The notes under the pieces are model-generated. The model saw nothing but the letters and a program-made list of their open reading frames with translations. It was not told the origin of the DNA and did no database searches. A DNA stretch of 18,005 nucleotides from Flavobacterium sp. (GTDB lineage: Bacteria; Bacteroidota; Bacteroidia; Flavobacteriales; Flavobacteriaceae). Numbering within the stretch: the stretch's first letter is position 1; the number at the start of each line of letters is the position of its first letter. Shown piece after piece: positions 6,092 to 15,041 of this stretch. A program made the translations under genes and the position numbers. Location of the stretch: NCBI GenBank assembly GCA_030152225.1, contig JASLHL010000323.1, positions 1 through 18,005 on the forward strand. The letters are read 5' to 3'.

Positions 6092-7792
6092 TTATAAGCG
6101 ATAAGCACCTATGGTTCGACTTCCTGCTCTAGCTTGTTCATCCAAATCTGAAGTAAATACCTCAATAGTGCTTGTACTTCCCAATCTATTGCGAAGTTCC
6201 ATTAGCTCTTCCACACTAAATCCTTGGGTAGCAAGCGGACTGGTTGCTGTAGCGGGACGTATTTTTAGTGGGTTTGCCGTATGTAGCTGTTGAGGGGTAA
6301 ATGTTCCACTAGCAACGTTTTCTTCACCGAAAATTTGGTTGTGTACGGCTGATTGAGTTGCTGTTGTTGTACCTGCAGGGTTGATCCCATTTGTATTGGC
6401 TGCACTTGGATTGTCAAATACCAAACTGTTATACAAATTAATTGTATTGTTTACTTGGTTGTTCATTGCTCCAAAATTCTTAGTAGATGTATTCTTGTAC
6501 AAGGTGGAACTAATCAAATGTAAGATAGCACCATTGTGTGTTGAAATGGCTCCACCTTCACCATCTGTAGCGGCATTGTTGTAGAAGTAGGTATTGAGCA
6601 TTATCGATTTTGAATTGTCACGATGGTAAATTCCTCCTCCATTGGCTCTTGCTTGGTTATTGGTAACAGTCACATTGGTTAGGTTGATTTCTGAATTGTT
6701 TAAGGTCTGTATACCTCCAGCAACTCCTCCAGCTTTGTTGAAGGAAATATCAGAGAAACTTAGGCTTGCTTTGGAGTTGTTTAAGAATAAACCACCACCA
6801 TTTGAATTGGTATTTAGACCTACATTTTCGTTTATTATACTGTGTGAGATGGTCCATTCACTTTGTTTGACTGCGTAAATTCCCGCTCCATGTCGTCCTG
6901 AATTATTGCGGATAACCTGACAGTTTTCAAGCACAACGTTGGACTCAATACTGATGATTCCAGCTCCGTGATCTCGCGGAACATCATACCCTTTTATTTT
7001 GAGATTACTTGCTCCAGCATCTGCATTTCCTTCGGTTATCGTTATATTTTTCAGGGTAACGGCTAGGTTTGTAATCTTTTGAGCGAATATGGTAACCACG
7101 TGTACACTCTGATTGTTTCCAGATAAAATGGTCTGGCGTGTAGGATCTACTTTAGCACCCGTTGTCGCATCCTGAGGATAGCCACCAATTAACGTTAGGT
7201 TGGTCTGGATAAAGAAGGTCTTGTCTTTGTCCAATGTACTGTCGATGTTGGCGGTGTGCTCTGGTTGATAATTTCCTTCTGCTATATGAATGACATCGTT
7301 GTTGTTTAACGCTAGTTCTAGCGCTTTCGGTAAGCTTGTAGCTTGTTCCCAACTGCTTCCATCTCCCGTTCCATTTTCTTTGACATAGTAATGGCTAAAG
7401 GTATCATCTAGGTTGGCTTTGGCCTGCTTAACGGTAATAATTTCTTTGCTATCATCCGTAATTTTGATCGTTATAGTTCCTACGCGGTCTTCTAACGCAA
7501 GATTCTTGTCATGCGTTAGTTGCAAGGTATGCTTTCCTGCTTCTCCGCGAACGAGATTTGGAACGAGCCAATTGCTGTTGCTTTCAATACGCCAAGGAAG
7601 GTTAGCTTCAAAAATAATTTCTACTTCTCCTTTGTCTTTATCTACTTCAAATGCATTTTTGGAAAGGGATAAATTGGGATTGGTCGGCGTAAAACCATAG
7701 CGATTGTCATCAGCACTACAACTGAAGAAGAAAAACGCACAGGCATAAAGTAACCCCAGAATAAAAAAAGCTTTCAGTGACTGTGTTTTCAT
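6092..7792 (-). CDS. Surface lipoprotein with BACON-like domain and right-handed beta-helix
   Basis: The 566-residue product begins with a lipoprotein signal peptide ending in FFFSC (lipid Cys25) followed by SADDN, an acidic stretch of the kind that sends Bacteroidetes lipoproteins to the cell surface. Residues about 40-126 fit a BACON-like beta-sandwich (LSLSKNAFEVDKDKGE, NLPWRI, WLVPN, GTITIKI, ITVKQAKA), a domain tied to carbohydrate or mucin binding. YYVKENGTGDGSSWEQAT (135-152) opens a right-handed beta-helix whose turns show recurring Gly motifs (GAGI about 277 and 302, GGGL 332, GGGI 385, GGAI 413). The C-terminus ends GSRTIGAYRL. Helices of this fold include polysaccharide lyases and passive binding proteins; I see no catalytic signature that decides. 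It is the last gene of the cluster, starting 2 nt after the NAGPA gene stop. Confidence 0.88.
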   Translation of the reverse strand: MKTQSLKAFFILGLLYACAFFFFSCSADDNRYGFTPTNPNLSLSKNAFEVDKDKGEVEIIFEANLPWRIESNSNWLVPNLVRGEAGKHTLQLTHDKNLALEDRVGTITIKITDDSKEIITVKQAKANLDDTFSHYYVKENGTGDGSSWEQATSLPKALELALNNNDVIHIAEGNYQPEHTANIDSTLDKDKTFFIQTNLTLIGGYPQDATTGAKVDPTRQTILSGNNQSVHVVTIFAQKITNLAVTLKNITITEGNADAGASNLKIKGYDVPRDHGAGIISIESNVVLENCQVIRNNSGRHGAGIYAVKQSEWTISHSIINENVGLNTNSNGGGLFLNNSKASLSFSDISFNKAGGVAGGIQTLNNSEINLTNVTVTNNQARANGGGIYHRDNSKSIMLNTYFYNNAATDGEGGAISTHNGAILHLISSTLYKNTSTKNFGAMNNQVNNTINLYNSLVFDNPSAANTNGINPAGTTTATQSAVHNQIFGEENVASGTFTPQQLHTANPLKIRPATATSPLATQGFSVEELMELRNRLGSTSTIEVFTSDLDEQARAGSRTIGAYRL

Positions 7793-7794
7793 GT

Positions 7795-8715
7795 TTATTT
7801 TGCTTTAGTGATGATGATTCCGTTTCCTACTGCTCGTTCTATTCCTCCATTATCAGAAGGAAGATTGCGGATTTGAAAGCGATTAAGGGTAAAATCAGGA
7901 TTAATAAAAAAGGTAGAACTACCTCCACCATCGAGATTTAAAGCGCTTACAGAACCAATGCTGCGCATAAAATCACCTAAATCCTCATAATTCATGCCGT
8001 TTGACCAAGTGTAGTTTCGACCGTCAACCACCATAAGGAGTAATTGATTCTCTGCTGTGATTCCCACTGCTGTACGGGGATGAATTTCCTTATCTGTTTG
8101 AACTAGGGTTTGCCCATTCTTAACGAGCCAAACGCCCCCAGATACTGCTTGTTGCAGCTGTTGGGCTTGTTGATCAAAGTTTTCAATTTCTTCTAAGCTA
8201 ACCTTGTTTTCCTTGTCTACGGCTAAATACCCTTCATTTCTATTGGTGAAAGATGCTCTCAAAATCATACCATTAAAGACGAATATTCCTCGAGGCACTC
8301 CAGTTGTCATGTCATAAAAATCGCCATTAACACCTCCAACAACCTCAAAATTAGGGTTTAGTAGGGCTGTGGCTTGTCCTGTCATTGGTTGCATGGCAAA
8401 TTCCGGTTTATTGTAGGGCATAGAAGCAACAACAGATACTTTGGGATTGTTGAGGTCAATGGTATAAACAAAAGTCTTCATACTATTGCCCTTTTTAGCT
8501 AAGTAAGATAATTCATTGACTTGAACGCCTTCCGTCAACGTATAGGTGGAATCTTTGAATATTTGTGCAATTAAGTTGCTTTTTTCAACGAGTTGCGTTC
8601 CCATTTCAGTTTTAGGAACCGCTTTATACGTGGTGAAAGTATCATCCGTTTTTGTTTGACAAGAAACTTGAAGGCTGATAAATAAGCTGAATAATAAATA
8701 GTGTACTGATTTCAT
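7795..8715 (-). CDS. Phosphodiester glycosidase (NAGPA/DUF2233) lipoprotein
   Basis: The 306-residue protein has a lipoprotein signal (VSC, lipid Cys19) followed by QTKTDD. The body carries the hallmarks of the family that includes the human mannose-6-phosphate uncovering enzyme: GGVNGDFYD (127-135), PRGIFVFNG (141-149), HPRTAVGI (212-219), VVDGR (229-233) and LDGGGSST (261-268). The human enzyme removes alpha-GlcNAc from a GlcNAc-1-phosphodiester. Bacterial members (formerly DUF2233) are thought to be glycosidases, and a Bacteroides structure was interpreted as acting in host glycoprotein breakdown (recalled). The exact substrate is unknown. Its ATG overlaps the susD-like stop by one nucleotide (TAATG), pointing to translational coupling. 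It is the only clearly recognisable enzyme in the locus. Confidence 0.92.
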   Translation of the reverse strand: MKSVHYLLFSLFISLQVSCQTKTDDTFTTYKAVPKTEMGTQLVEKSNLIAQIFKDSTYTLTEGVQVNELSYLAKKGNSMKTFVYTIDLNNPKVSVVASMPYNKPEFAMQPMTGQATALLNPNFEVVGGVNGDFYDMTTGVPRGIFVFNGMILRASFTNRNEGYLAVDKENKVSLEEIENFDQQAQQLQQAVSGGVWLVKNGQTLVQTDKEIHPRTAVGITAENQLLLMVVDGRNYTWSNGMNYEDLGDFMRSIGSVSALNLDGGGSSTFFINPDFTLNRFQIRNLPSDNGGIERAVGNGIIITKAK

Positions 8716-9977
8716 TAGTAACCGGGATTAGGTGTTAGTTTTTCGTTTAATTGTAGTTCTCCTCCAGGAATAGGCAAGAGGTGTTGGAAGTCTAGAAGAC
8801 CTAAGTGTTGTTTGGCCGTGTTTGTGCGTATGTAGTCGTAGTATGAAAATCCTTCAGCTAAGAATTCTTTTCGTCTTTCTTCGAGCACAAGTGTGAGCAT
8901 TTCGGCTTGAGAAGTAGGGTGTACTTCAGGCAACCCTCGTGCAGTTCGCACCGCATTAAGACGCTGGGTTCCCAAATCCAAAGCAGAGGTTTCTGCACTG
9001 ATTAAGTAAAGTTCTGCAATACGCGAAATAATCACAGGATCTGTTCCTGTCTGCCCACTTGGATATTTGTTGATGCAGTCTTGTCCGCCAAAAACTCCAA
9101 AGGAAATCGCTCTTCTTTTATCATTCGTCCCAATCAATTCTAATATTTCTTTTGATGGTGCATACACATAGCTTCCTTTATTTGGATGACCGTAGTTATA
9201 AAACAAAGTGCTAATGGTATTGGAAGATTCAGTTGTTAGGTTTTCAAAGGCAAAAATGACTTCTGTATTGGCTTCTTTGCGAAAGATCTTTTCAAAACTA
9301 TCTAAGGCATAGTTTCCTTTGGTAATTAATTGTTCTGCCAAGGCTGAGGCCTCGCTTCTTTTGTTTTGGGTTAGCATAACGCGTGCTTGGAGAGCAATTA
9401 CGGCATCCTGAGAAACATAGTAGTAACTCTTAGCAGTGGCTAAGAATTCGTGAGCGGTAGCTAGATCCTTTTCTACCTGTTCCCATACCAATGCTTTAGG
9501 GGCACGGCTAGGTTTTTCTACCGTGTTTTTTGTTAATAGGGGTACATCTCCCCATCGCGTCACTAAGCTATAGTATATATAAGCCCTGAAATAGTGGGCT
9601 GTACCTCGAATTCGCCTCGTGTCTTCATCTAATGGAAGAGCTTCTGCAATGGCAAGTACATTGTTTACTTGGTATAAGGCGCTGTAATACCCTTTCCAAC
9701 TGTTGACAATAATACTGTTTAACGGATTAAGGGTGTTGTTGATTACATCCTTGCTCGTGGTACTCGATCCTTGTACATTGCCGCCAATAATGTCAAACAT
9801 AATCCACGATTCGCGTTTGGGATCGTTTTGTACACTGTTGTACATCCCATTTTCTAACGCTTTTAAATCGTTTGGTGTAATGGCATCTGGAGAAATTCCC
9901 GTTCTTGGGTGTAGGTCTAATTCACTGCTGCAAGAAAAGAGCGAAAGACTAAGGGCTAGTAAAAGTATTTTTTTCAT
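8715..9977 (-). CDS. SusD/RagB-family nutrient-binding lipoprotein
   Basis: This outer-membrane lipoprotein would cap the SusC-like channel and bind ligand. The signal peptide ends LFSC (lipid Cys16) and is followed by SSELDL. SusD landmarks are the TPR-like helical segment RGTAHYFRAYIYYSLV with RWGDVPLL (124-148), EERRKEFLAEG (366-376) with SYYDYIR (378-384), and the terminal LLPIPGGELQLNEK...NPGY (400-420). At 420 residues it is shorter than many family members of about 500 or more, so ligand-binding loops may be trimmed. It starts 10 nt after the susC-like stop codon and overlaps the following gene by one nucleotide, which fits the obligate pairing of SusC with SusD and co-translation with the phosphodiester glycosidase. 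Confidence 0.95.
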   Translation of the reverse strand: MKKILLLALSLSLFSCSSELDLHPRTGISPDAITPNDLKALENGMYNSVQNDPKRESWIMFDIIGGNVQGSSTTSKDVINNTLNPLNSIIVNSWKGYYSALYQVNNVLAIAEALPLDEDTRRIRGTAHYFRAYIYYSLVTRWGDVPLLTKNTVEKPSRAPKALVWEQVEKDLATAHEFLATAKSYYYVSQDAVIALQARVMLTQNKRSEASALAEQLITKGNYALDSFEKIFRKEANTEVIFAFENLTTESSNTISTLFYNYGHPNKGSYVYAPSKEILELIGTNDKRRAISFGVFGGQDCINKYPSGQTGTDPVIISRIAELYLISAETSALDLGTQRLNAVRTARGLPEVHPTSQAEMLTLVLEERRKEFLAEGFSYYDYIRTNTAKQHLGLLDFQHLLPIPGGELQLNEKLTPNPGY

Positions 9978-9987
9978 TGTTTTTTAA

Positions 9988-12900
9988 TTAGAAGTTGACA
10001 TTTAAACCAATAGAGAAGTTGCGTGTAGGAGGAACCCCTAAGCCATCATTCCCGTAAAAACGAGCATCTAAACTCGGACTTACACTTGGATCCCAGCCGG
10101 AGTATTTGGTCAAGAGCAATAAGTTGGTCGCTTGTACGTAAAGGCGCAATCCTTTTAGGTTGATTTTGTCCAAGAATTTTTGATCAAAATTATAGCTTAG
10201 TGTAGCGGATTGAATTTTGAAGTAAGAACCGTCTTCTAACCAGCGATCGGAGTTTCTATTGTTGTTGGTATCGCCCATTAAAGCGCGGGGATATCGATCA
10301 GTAGAACCAGGTCCTGTCCATCGGTTGTCATAGTATTCCTCCAAGATTGGGAAGCGATCCCCTAATTTTCCGAGTACGCCTGGTTTCCATCCTGCATAGA
10401 CATCATTGCCATAAGAAAAAGTGGAGAGAATATCCAATTGGAAGTTTTTATAGCGGAAACTGTTGTTCCATCCTCCAAAAAAATCAGGATTAGAACTGCC
10501 AATCACTTCTCTATCGTTGTCGTTGATGAGGTTGTTGCCATCCTTGTCTTTCCATCTGACATCACCCGCGCGAACTCCACGCTCGTATTGTTCTTGTGGA
10601 ACTTCTCCGTCATATTGGTAAATGCCATCTTGAACAAATAGATAAAAAGAGCCAATATCTTTTCCTACCTGTAAGGCGCGGTTCCCTCCAATGGATAAAG
10701 GCTCGCCTTGGTTGTCGATTAACTGGGTAATCTTGTTTTTATTTGTTGCTATGTTAAAGTTTGAAACCCATTGAAAATTATTGAAAGTCAGGTCTGTACC
10801 TAAAGCAATTTCAATTCCTTTGTTTTCCATAGAGCCAATATTCGTCAGGATACTCGACATCCCAGAAGTGGCGTGTATAGGCATGGAATACAATAAATTG
10901 TTGGTTTTCTTTTTATAGAGATCCATGCTGAAGGTCAACTGACGATTGAAAAAGCCTAAATCCATCCCGAAGTTTGTTTGATTTGCTTTTTCCCAAGTCA
11001 GCGCATCATTTCCAAAGCTCGATACTGCAATTCCACTAGCTAAGCCATAGTCATTTCCACCAGATAATAGGGAGAGATACCCGTAGTTGTTGATTCCTTC
11101 TTGGTTTCCTGTACTACCATAACTCAGTCTCAATTTAGCGTCAATCCCTGTATTTTGCATAAAGGCTTCCTGATCGATATTCCATCCCAAAGAAACAGAA
11201 GGAAACCACCCCCAACGGGTATCAGGTGCAAATTTAGACGAGCCATCGGTACGAATAGAAGCATTTAGGATGTATTTACTTAAATAATCCAAGGTTACAC
11301 GAGAGAAATAGGATTCCATGGCATATTCCGTCACATAACCCGTAGCTCCTGTAATTTCTGAAGCAACGTTAATCACATCAAAAGAAGGAGAAGGAAAACC
11401 ACGCCCGTCAATACCTGTGGTATTATTCGTTACTTTTTGAAACGTATGCCCCGCCATAGCTGTTAAACCAAAATCATTGAAGTTTTGAGTATAGGTTAAG
11501 ATGTTTTCTGTTTCGAGGTTTAAAATCGTGCGTTTTGAATCCACTAAACGTCCAACACCTGTGCCATAGGGGTGTTTTTCATTGTAATACAGGTAGTCGT
11601 ACGTATAGTTAAAGTCGGTATTGAGACTGTTGCGAAAGGTTAAATTGGGTAAGATTTTAATATCGGCATACAGATTTCCAACATAACGGAACAGATCCAG
11701 GTAGGTTTTTTGCTCGTTGAGAATCTGAATAGGATTGTGTCTTAGTAATTCCTCTGTTCCTCCAATATAGTAGTCGCCATTGGGTTTATATGGACGATCA
11801 AAAGGACGTTGTTCAATCGCTCTAGCTACGATGGTCGTTCCTAAGTTAGGACCGGGAACTTGGTTGTTTCGAACATAGGAGAGGTTGCTGTTGGTGCCAA
11901 TGGTCAACCAAGGTGTCACTTCTGTTTGCAATTTGGTATTCAAATTATAGCGTTTCATGCTATTGGTTTTGATAACCCCTTCTTGCTGTAAAAAGGAGGC
12001 GCCGACATAATACGTTGTCTTCTCCGATCCCCCAGAAAAAGAGAGGTCAACATCCGTAAAGTTTCCTCTTTGGGTAATGATATCCAGCCAATTGGTGTCT
12101 GGTAAATCGCCAAAAGGATTGCTAATCGGGCTCTTATAATCTTTATCGCCCACTTGGAGGTTGTATTGGTTGTTGTAATTGCTAACTCCTTCGTTGTATT
12201 GCGCAATATATTTGTCTGAATTGGTAATCTTTAATTTGTTCTTATTTGCAAATTCAGAAATTCCGGTATTGATGTTGAATCGCACCGTACTGCTATTCTT
12301 CTTTCCTGATTTGGTTGTAATAATAATCACCCCATTGTTGGCACGTGAACCATAAATAGCGGCTGCTGCGGCATCTTTAAGTACCTCGATGGATTCAATG
12401 TCTTTCATGTTAATCGTACTCAGGGAACTCATGCCTTCCCCCATATTGAAAAGCTCAGCCGAAGGGTTGTACAACGGAATGCCATCAACAACATAGAGCG
12501 GCTCGTTACTTGCGCTAATAGACGAAATTCCACGAATAGAAACACGTTCGCCTGTTCCTAAATTACCCGAGCTCAAATTGACATTGACCCCAGCCATTTG
12601 CCCTTGTAACAGTTCCACAGGGGAGGCTACGGTGCGCATATTTTCGGGTGAAACACTCATCTTATCAATGGCAGTGGTCACTAATCGCTTTTGTTGCGTA
12701 CCATAACCTACGATGATGATTTCGTCCAAATCACTCGTGCTTTCTCCAAGCTGAATATTGAGGTTGTCTTTCGCTAAGACGAGTTGTGTGGTAAACCCAA
12801 CAAAGGAAATCTTTAATTGATCTTTACCTACCAAGGCTTTGATACTAAAATTACCATCAATATCACTTAAGGTACTTGTTTCGCTACCTTGTACTTGAAT

Positions 12901-13329
12901 AACCGCACCAGGTAAGGGTTCACCAGCTGCATCTGTCACCTTTCCTTTTATGTGTTGAGTGGGCTGTGTGGCAGTTGTTGAACGTTGACTAGCAAAAGAA
13001 ATCAAGTTGTTGTTGATGCGATAATTCGTACTAGTTGACTGAGCTACAGCATCAAGGATTTCCGTAAGTACGGAAGTACTTTTAGAAAAGGAAACGGGTT
13101 GATTGATGTCGATCATCTCAGATGAAAAAACAACTTTATAGGTTGTCTGTTCCTCTATGTGCTTAAAAACATCACCCACATTTGTTTTTTTGGCTGCCAA
13201 AACAATAGTCATCCCCGTGGCATGGTCTGCAGTAGGCTGACTAAAGGCAAAGTTGTATTGTGCGCCTAAGAGCATACAACAAGTTAGATACAAACGAATT
13301 CGCTTGTTCAATGTTGTGTTGTTAATCAT
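9988..13329 (-). CDS. SusC/RagA-family TonB-dependent transducer with STN domain
   Basis: The 1113-residue outer-membrane protein has a signal peptide (1-30, ending AFS), an STN signalling domain (about 38-112), a carboxypeptidase-like regulatory domain (about 126-195: IKGKVTDAAGEPLPGAVIQV, SDIDGNFSI), the SusC-type DEIIIVGYGTQQKR segment (202-215), a plug (about 218-345, with VEVLKDAAAAAIYGSRANNG-like wording) and a beta-barrel ending in Phe. The STN domain marks it as a transducer: on ligand binding it signals to a FecR-type anti-sigma factor. The ATG sits inside the end of fecR with an 8-nt overlap (ATGATTAA), so channel and anti-sigma factor are expressed from one message. Ligand specificity cannot be read directly. 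Confidence 0.96.
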   Translation of the reverse strand: MINNTTLNKRIRLYLTCCMLLGAQYNFAFSQPTADHATGMTIVLAAKKTNVGDVFKHIEEQTTYKVVFSSEMIDINQPVSFSKSTSVLTEILDAVAQSTSTNYRINNNLISFASQRSTTATQPTQHIKGKVTDAAGEPLPGAVIQVQGSETSTLSDIDGNFSIKALVGKDQLKISFVGFTTQLVLAKDNLNIQLGESTSDLDEIIIVGYGTQQKRLVTTAIDKMSVSPENMRTVASPVELLQGQMAGVNVNLSSGNLGTGERVSIRGISSISASNEPLYVVDGIPLYNPSAELFNMGEGMSSLSTINMKDIESIEVLKDAAAAAIYGSRANNGVIIITTKSGKKNSSTVRFNINTGISEFANKNKLKITNSDKYIAQYNEGVSNYNNQYNLQVGDKDYKSPISNPFGDLPDTNWLDIITQRGNFTDVDLSFSGGSEKTTYYVGASFLQQEGVIKTNSMKRYNLNTKLQTEVTPWLTIGTNSNLSYVRNNQVPGPNLGTTIVARAIEQRPFDRPYKPNGDYYIGGTEELLRHNPIQILNEQKTYLDLFRYVGNLYADIKILPNLTFRNSLNTDFNYTYDYLYYNEKHPYGTGVGRLVDSKRTILNLETENILTYTQNFNDFGLTAMAGHTFQKVTNNTTGIDGRGFPSPSFDVINVASEITGATGYVTEYAMESYFSRVTLDYLSKYILNASIRTDGSSKFAPDTRWGWFPSVSLGWNIDQEAFMQNTGIDAKLRLSYGSTGNQEGINNYGYLSLLSGGNDYGLASGIAVSSFGNDALTWEKANQTNFGMDLGFFNRQLTFSMDLYKKKTNNLLYSMPIHATSGMSSILTNIGSMENKGIEIALGTDLTFNNFQWVSNFNIATNKNKITQLIDNQGEPLSIGGNRALQVGKDIGSFYLFVQDGIYQYDGEVPQEQYERGVRAGDVRWKDKDGNNLINDNDREVIGSSNPDFFGGWNNSFRYKNFQLDILSTFSYGNDVYAGWKPGVLGKLGDRFPILEEYYDNRWTGPGSTDRYPRALMGDTNNNRNSDRWLEDGSYFKIQSATLSYNFDQKFLDKINLKGLRLYVQATNLLLLTKYSGWDPSVSPSLDARFYGNDGLGVPPTRNFSIGLNVNF

Positions 13330-14245
13330 GTGTTTTTGCTTCGTTTATAGTTATTAAATGGTTTTGATTGTGATAAACTAAGTTGTTGATAAAGCAGAAG
13401 CTATCCAGAATGTCTGTTAAACTGCTGTTGCGATAATCTCCTGTAATCTTAATCTGTTGAATATTTGAATGTTTGGATAAAATAATAATATCAAATTCCT
13501 GTTCTATACTGGCTTTCCAATGCGCAAAAGAAGCATTAACCATTTGTAAAGAAGAGCGCCAAGAGGAAATGCGCTCTTGGTCAGCATTGTATTTTTGTAG
13601 CTGTTTATTTTTGTACTCCGCCTTTTCTTTAGGCTGAAGAAGAACATAGATTTGGTTCAACGGATCTTCCACTTTCACTTGACCTGTTTCGACCTCAATA
13701 ACCGTCTGTGTTTCTTCTTCTTTTATCCAAAACGAAGTGCCAAGCACCGAAGTTTTAACCTGAGTGCCACTAATCGTAAAAGGGAGTTGAGGATTTCGTG
13801 CAATGTCAAAAAAAGCGTGTCCTTTAAATTGAATGTCTCGGTTTTTGGTATTGAAGTCCTGAGACACAGATAGTGTGGCTCCTGGTAAGAGAGTGATCGT
13901 CGATTGGTCGGCTAAGGTAATTGTTCGAGAACTATACGTGGCGGTATAGGTGTCTATTGTCGGATAATAGTTGTAGTAATAAACAGAGGCCAAACCAAGA
14001 AATAAAAAACAGACACTGAATAGAAGAGCTTTGGTTGTGTTCCTTCTTTTTTTCTTCTTTTTTGAGGTGTGCGCCAAGATGGCGCGATGCATGTTGTTTT
14101 TTAATGTTGTGTTGGTCTGTATGGTGGCTAAAGGAAGTTGGTCTTCTCCCATCTTCGCTATAAAGGACGCTATGACCTGCTTTTCTGTTTCCGAAGCTAC
14201 CCCTTGTTGGTAATGGGTCAACATGGTTTTAAATTTACTCTCCAT
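13322..14245 (-). CDS. FecR-family anti-sigma factor
   Basis: The 307-residue protein spans the inner membrane once (about 72-92), after a cytoplasmic N-terminal part and a basic run SKKKKKRR (61-68). The periplasmic FecR domain is evident at LADQSTITLLPGATLSV (111-127) and GHAFFDIARNPQLPFTI (142-158) with VLGTSFWI (167-174). The C-terminal part (about 235-303, KITGDYRNSSLTDILDSF) is the DUF4974/STN-like module that receives the signal. Such proteins hold their partner ECF sigma factor inactive until the TonB-dependent transducer binds ligand, which is known for Fec-type systems. The gene follows the sigma gene after 79 nt and overlaps the start of the susC-like gene by 8 nt. Confidence 0.94.
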   Translation of the reverse strand: MESKFKTMLTHYQQGVASETEKQVIASFIAKMGEDQLPLATIQTNTTLKNNMHRAILAHTSKKKKKRRNTTKALLFSVCFLFLGLASVYYYNYYPTIDTYTATYSSRTITLADQSTITLLPGATLSVSQDFNTKNRDIQFKGHAFFDIARNPQLPFTISGTQVKTSVLGTSFWIKEEETQTVIEVETGQVKVEDPLNQIYVLLQPKEKAEYKNKQLQKYNADQERISSWRSSLQMVNASFAHWKASIEQEFDIIILSKHSNIQQIKITGDYRNSSLTDILDSFCFINNLVYHNQNHLITINEAKTHD

Positions 14246-14324
14246 ATACGTGGTATTATACTAGAAAGAGTAATAAAACAAAGCCTGCCCCTACGCCTAA
14301 AAAGAAGCCTAACGTTTTCTTAAA

Positions 14325-14900
14325 CTACATGATGATTTGGTAATAATCCCCCGTTGGAAATAAATACAGCAGTAAAAAGTAAAAATCTAAGGTATAGGGC
14401 AAATTCGACTTTAATGTCTTCAATGCTTTGGAAATTTGATTTTCTACGGTACTTTCAGAAATCGCTAACTTAGACGCAATTTCTTTATAGGTGTGGTGCT
14501 TGTAAAAACGAAGATTAAAAATCTCTAAACAACGCACGGGCAGTACTTCTTGTGCCTTGTTGTAGATTAACTGAAGCAATTGATCCTTAAAGAGATTCTC
14601 TTCTTCATATGTTAGTAATTCGTGTTCCGTTAGTACGTGGTATACCGATTCTAACTGAACCGTATTAAATGGAACATTTTTTAAATAGTACAAGCTTTTG
14701 TTTTTGACAGAGGTAATTAAATAAGCCTTTGCATTGTCAATGGTCAAACCATCAAAATTGTTCCAAATGCTAATGAAAACTTCTTGTACAACATCAGAAG
14801 CCAAGGTCTCATCGCGTAAAATAGTGAAGGCATACTGATATAAAACGTCCCAATGTAAGTGGTAATGGGTGTTAATCCATTTGTCTTTTGCTGTGTGCAT
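14325..14900 (-). CDS. ECF sigma factor, FecI-like
   Basis: The 191-residue product is an extracytoplasmic-function RNA polymerase sigma factor. Region 2 is seen at ALRD-type FTILRDETLASDVVQEVFIS (25-44) with IWNNFD (45-50). Region 4, a helix-turn-helix for -35 recognition, is seen at YKEIASKLAISESTVENQIS (138-157). Length and layout match the Bacteroidetes family paired with FecR and SusC. The C-terminus is hydrophobic (LDFYFLLLYLF, 171-181), as often seen in this family. It heads the six-gene cluster and is expected to drive it, including its own gene if the promoter is autoregulated. Only a partial -7 element (TACTTTAG, 14929-14922) is seen upstream. Confidence 0.95.
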   Translation of the reverse strand: MHTAKDKWINTHYHLHWDVLYQYAFTILRDETLASDVVQEVFISIWNNFDGLTIDNAKAYLITSVKNKSLYYLKNVPFNTVQLESVYHVLTEHELLTYEEENLFKDQLLQLIYNKAQEVLPVRCLEIFNLRFYKHHTYKEIASKLAISESTVENQISKALKTLKSNLPYTLDFYFLLLYLFPTGDYYQIIM

Positions 14901-15041
14901 AGAACTGAAATTTGTTTGGAGCTAAAGTACTATTACCTTACGAGTCTACTATTAAGCGAGTATTAAAGCATCGTTATATAAAGTTGAAGGAGAACTAAAA
15001 AAAGCGAAAAAAGAGGTACCTTGTTGAAAAAATAAAATAGG

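Noticed and set aside
9703..9987. 94-codon plus-strand ORF opposite the start of the susD-like gene, and similar antisense ORFs within other genes
   Set aside because: These are shadows of well-supported genes on the other strand and show no independent coding features.
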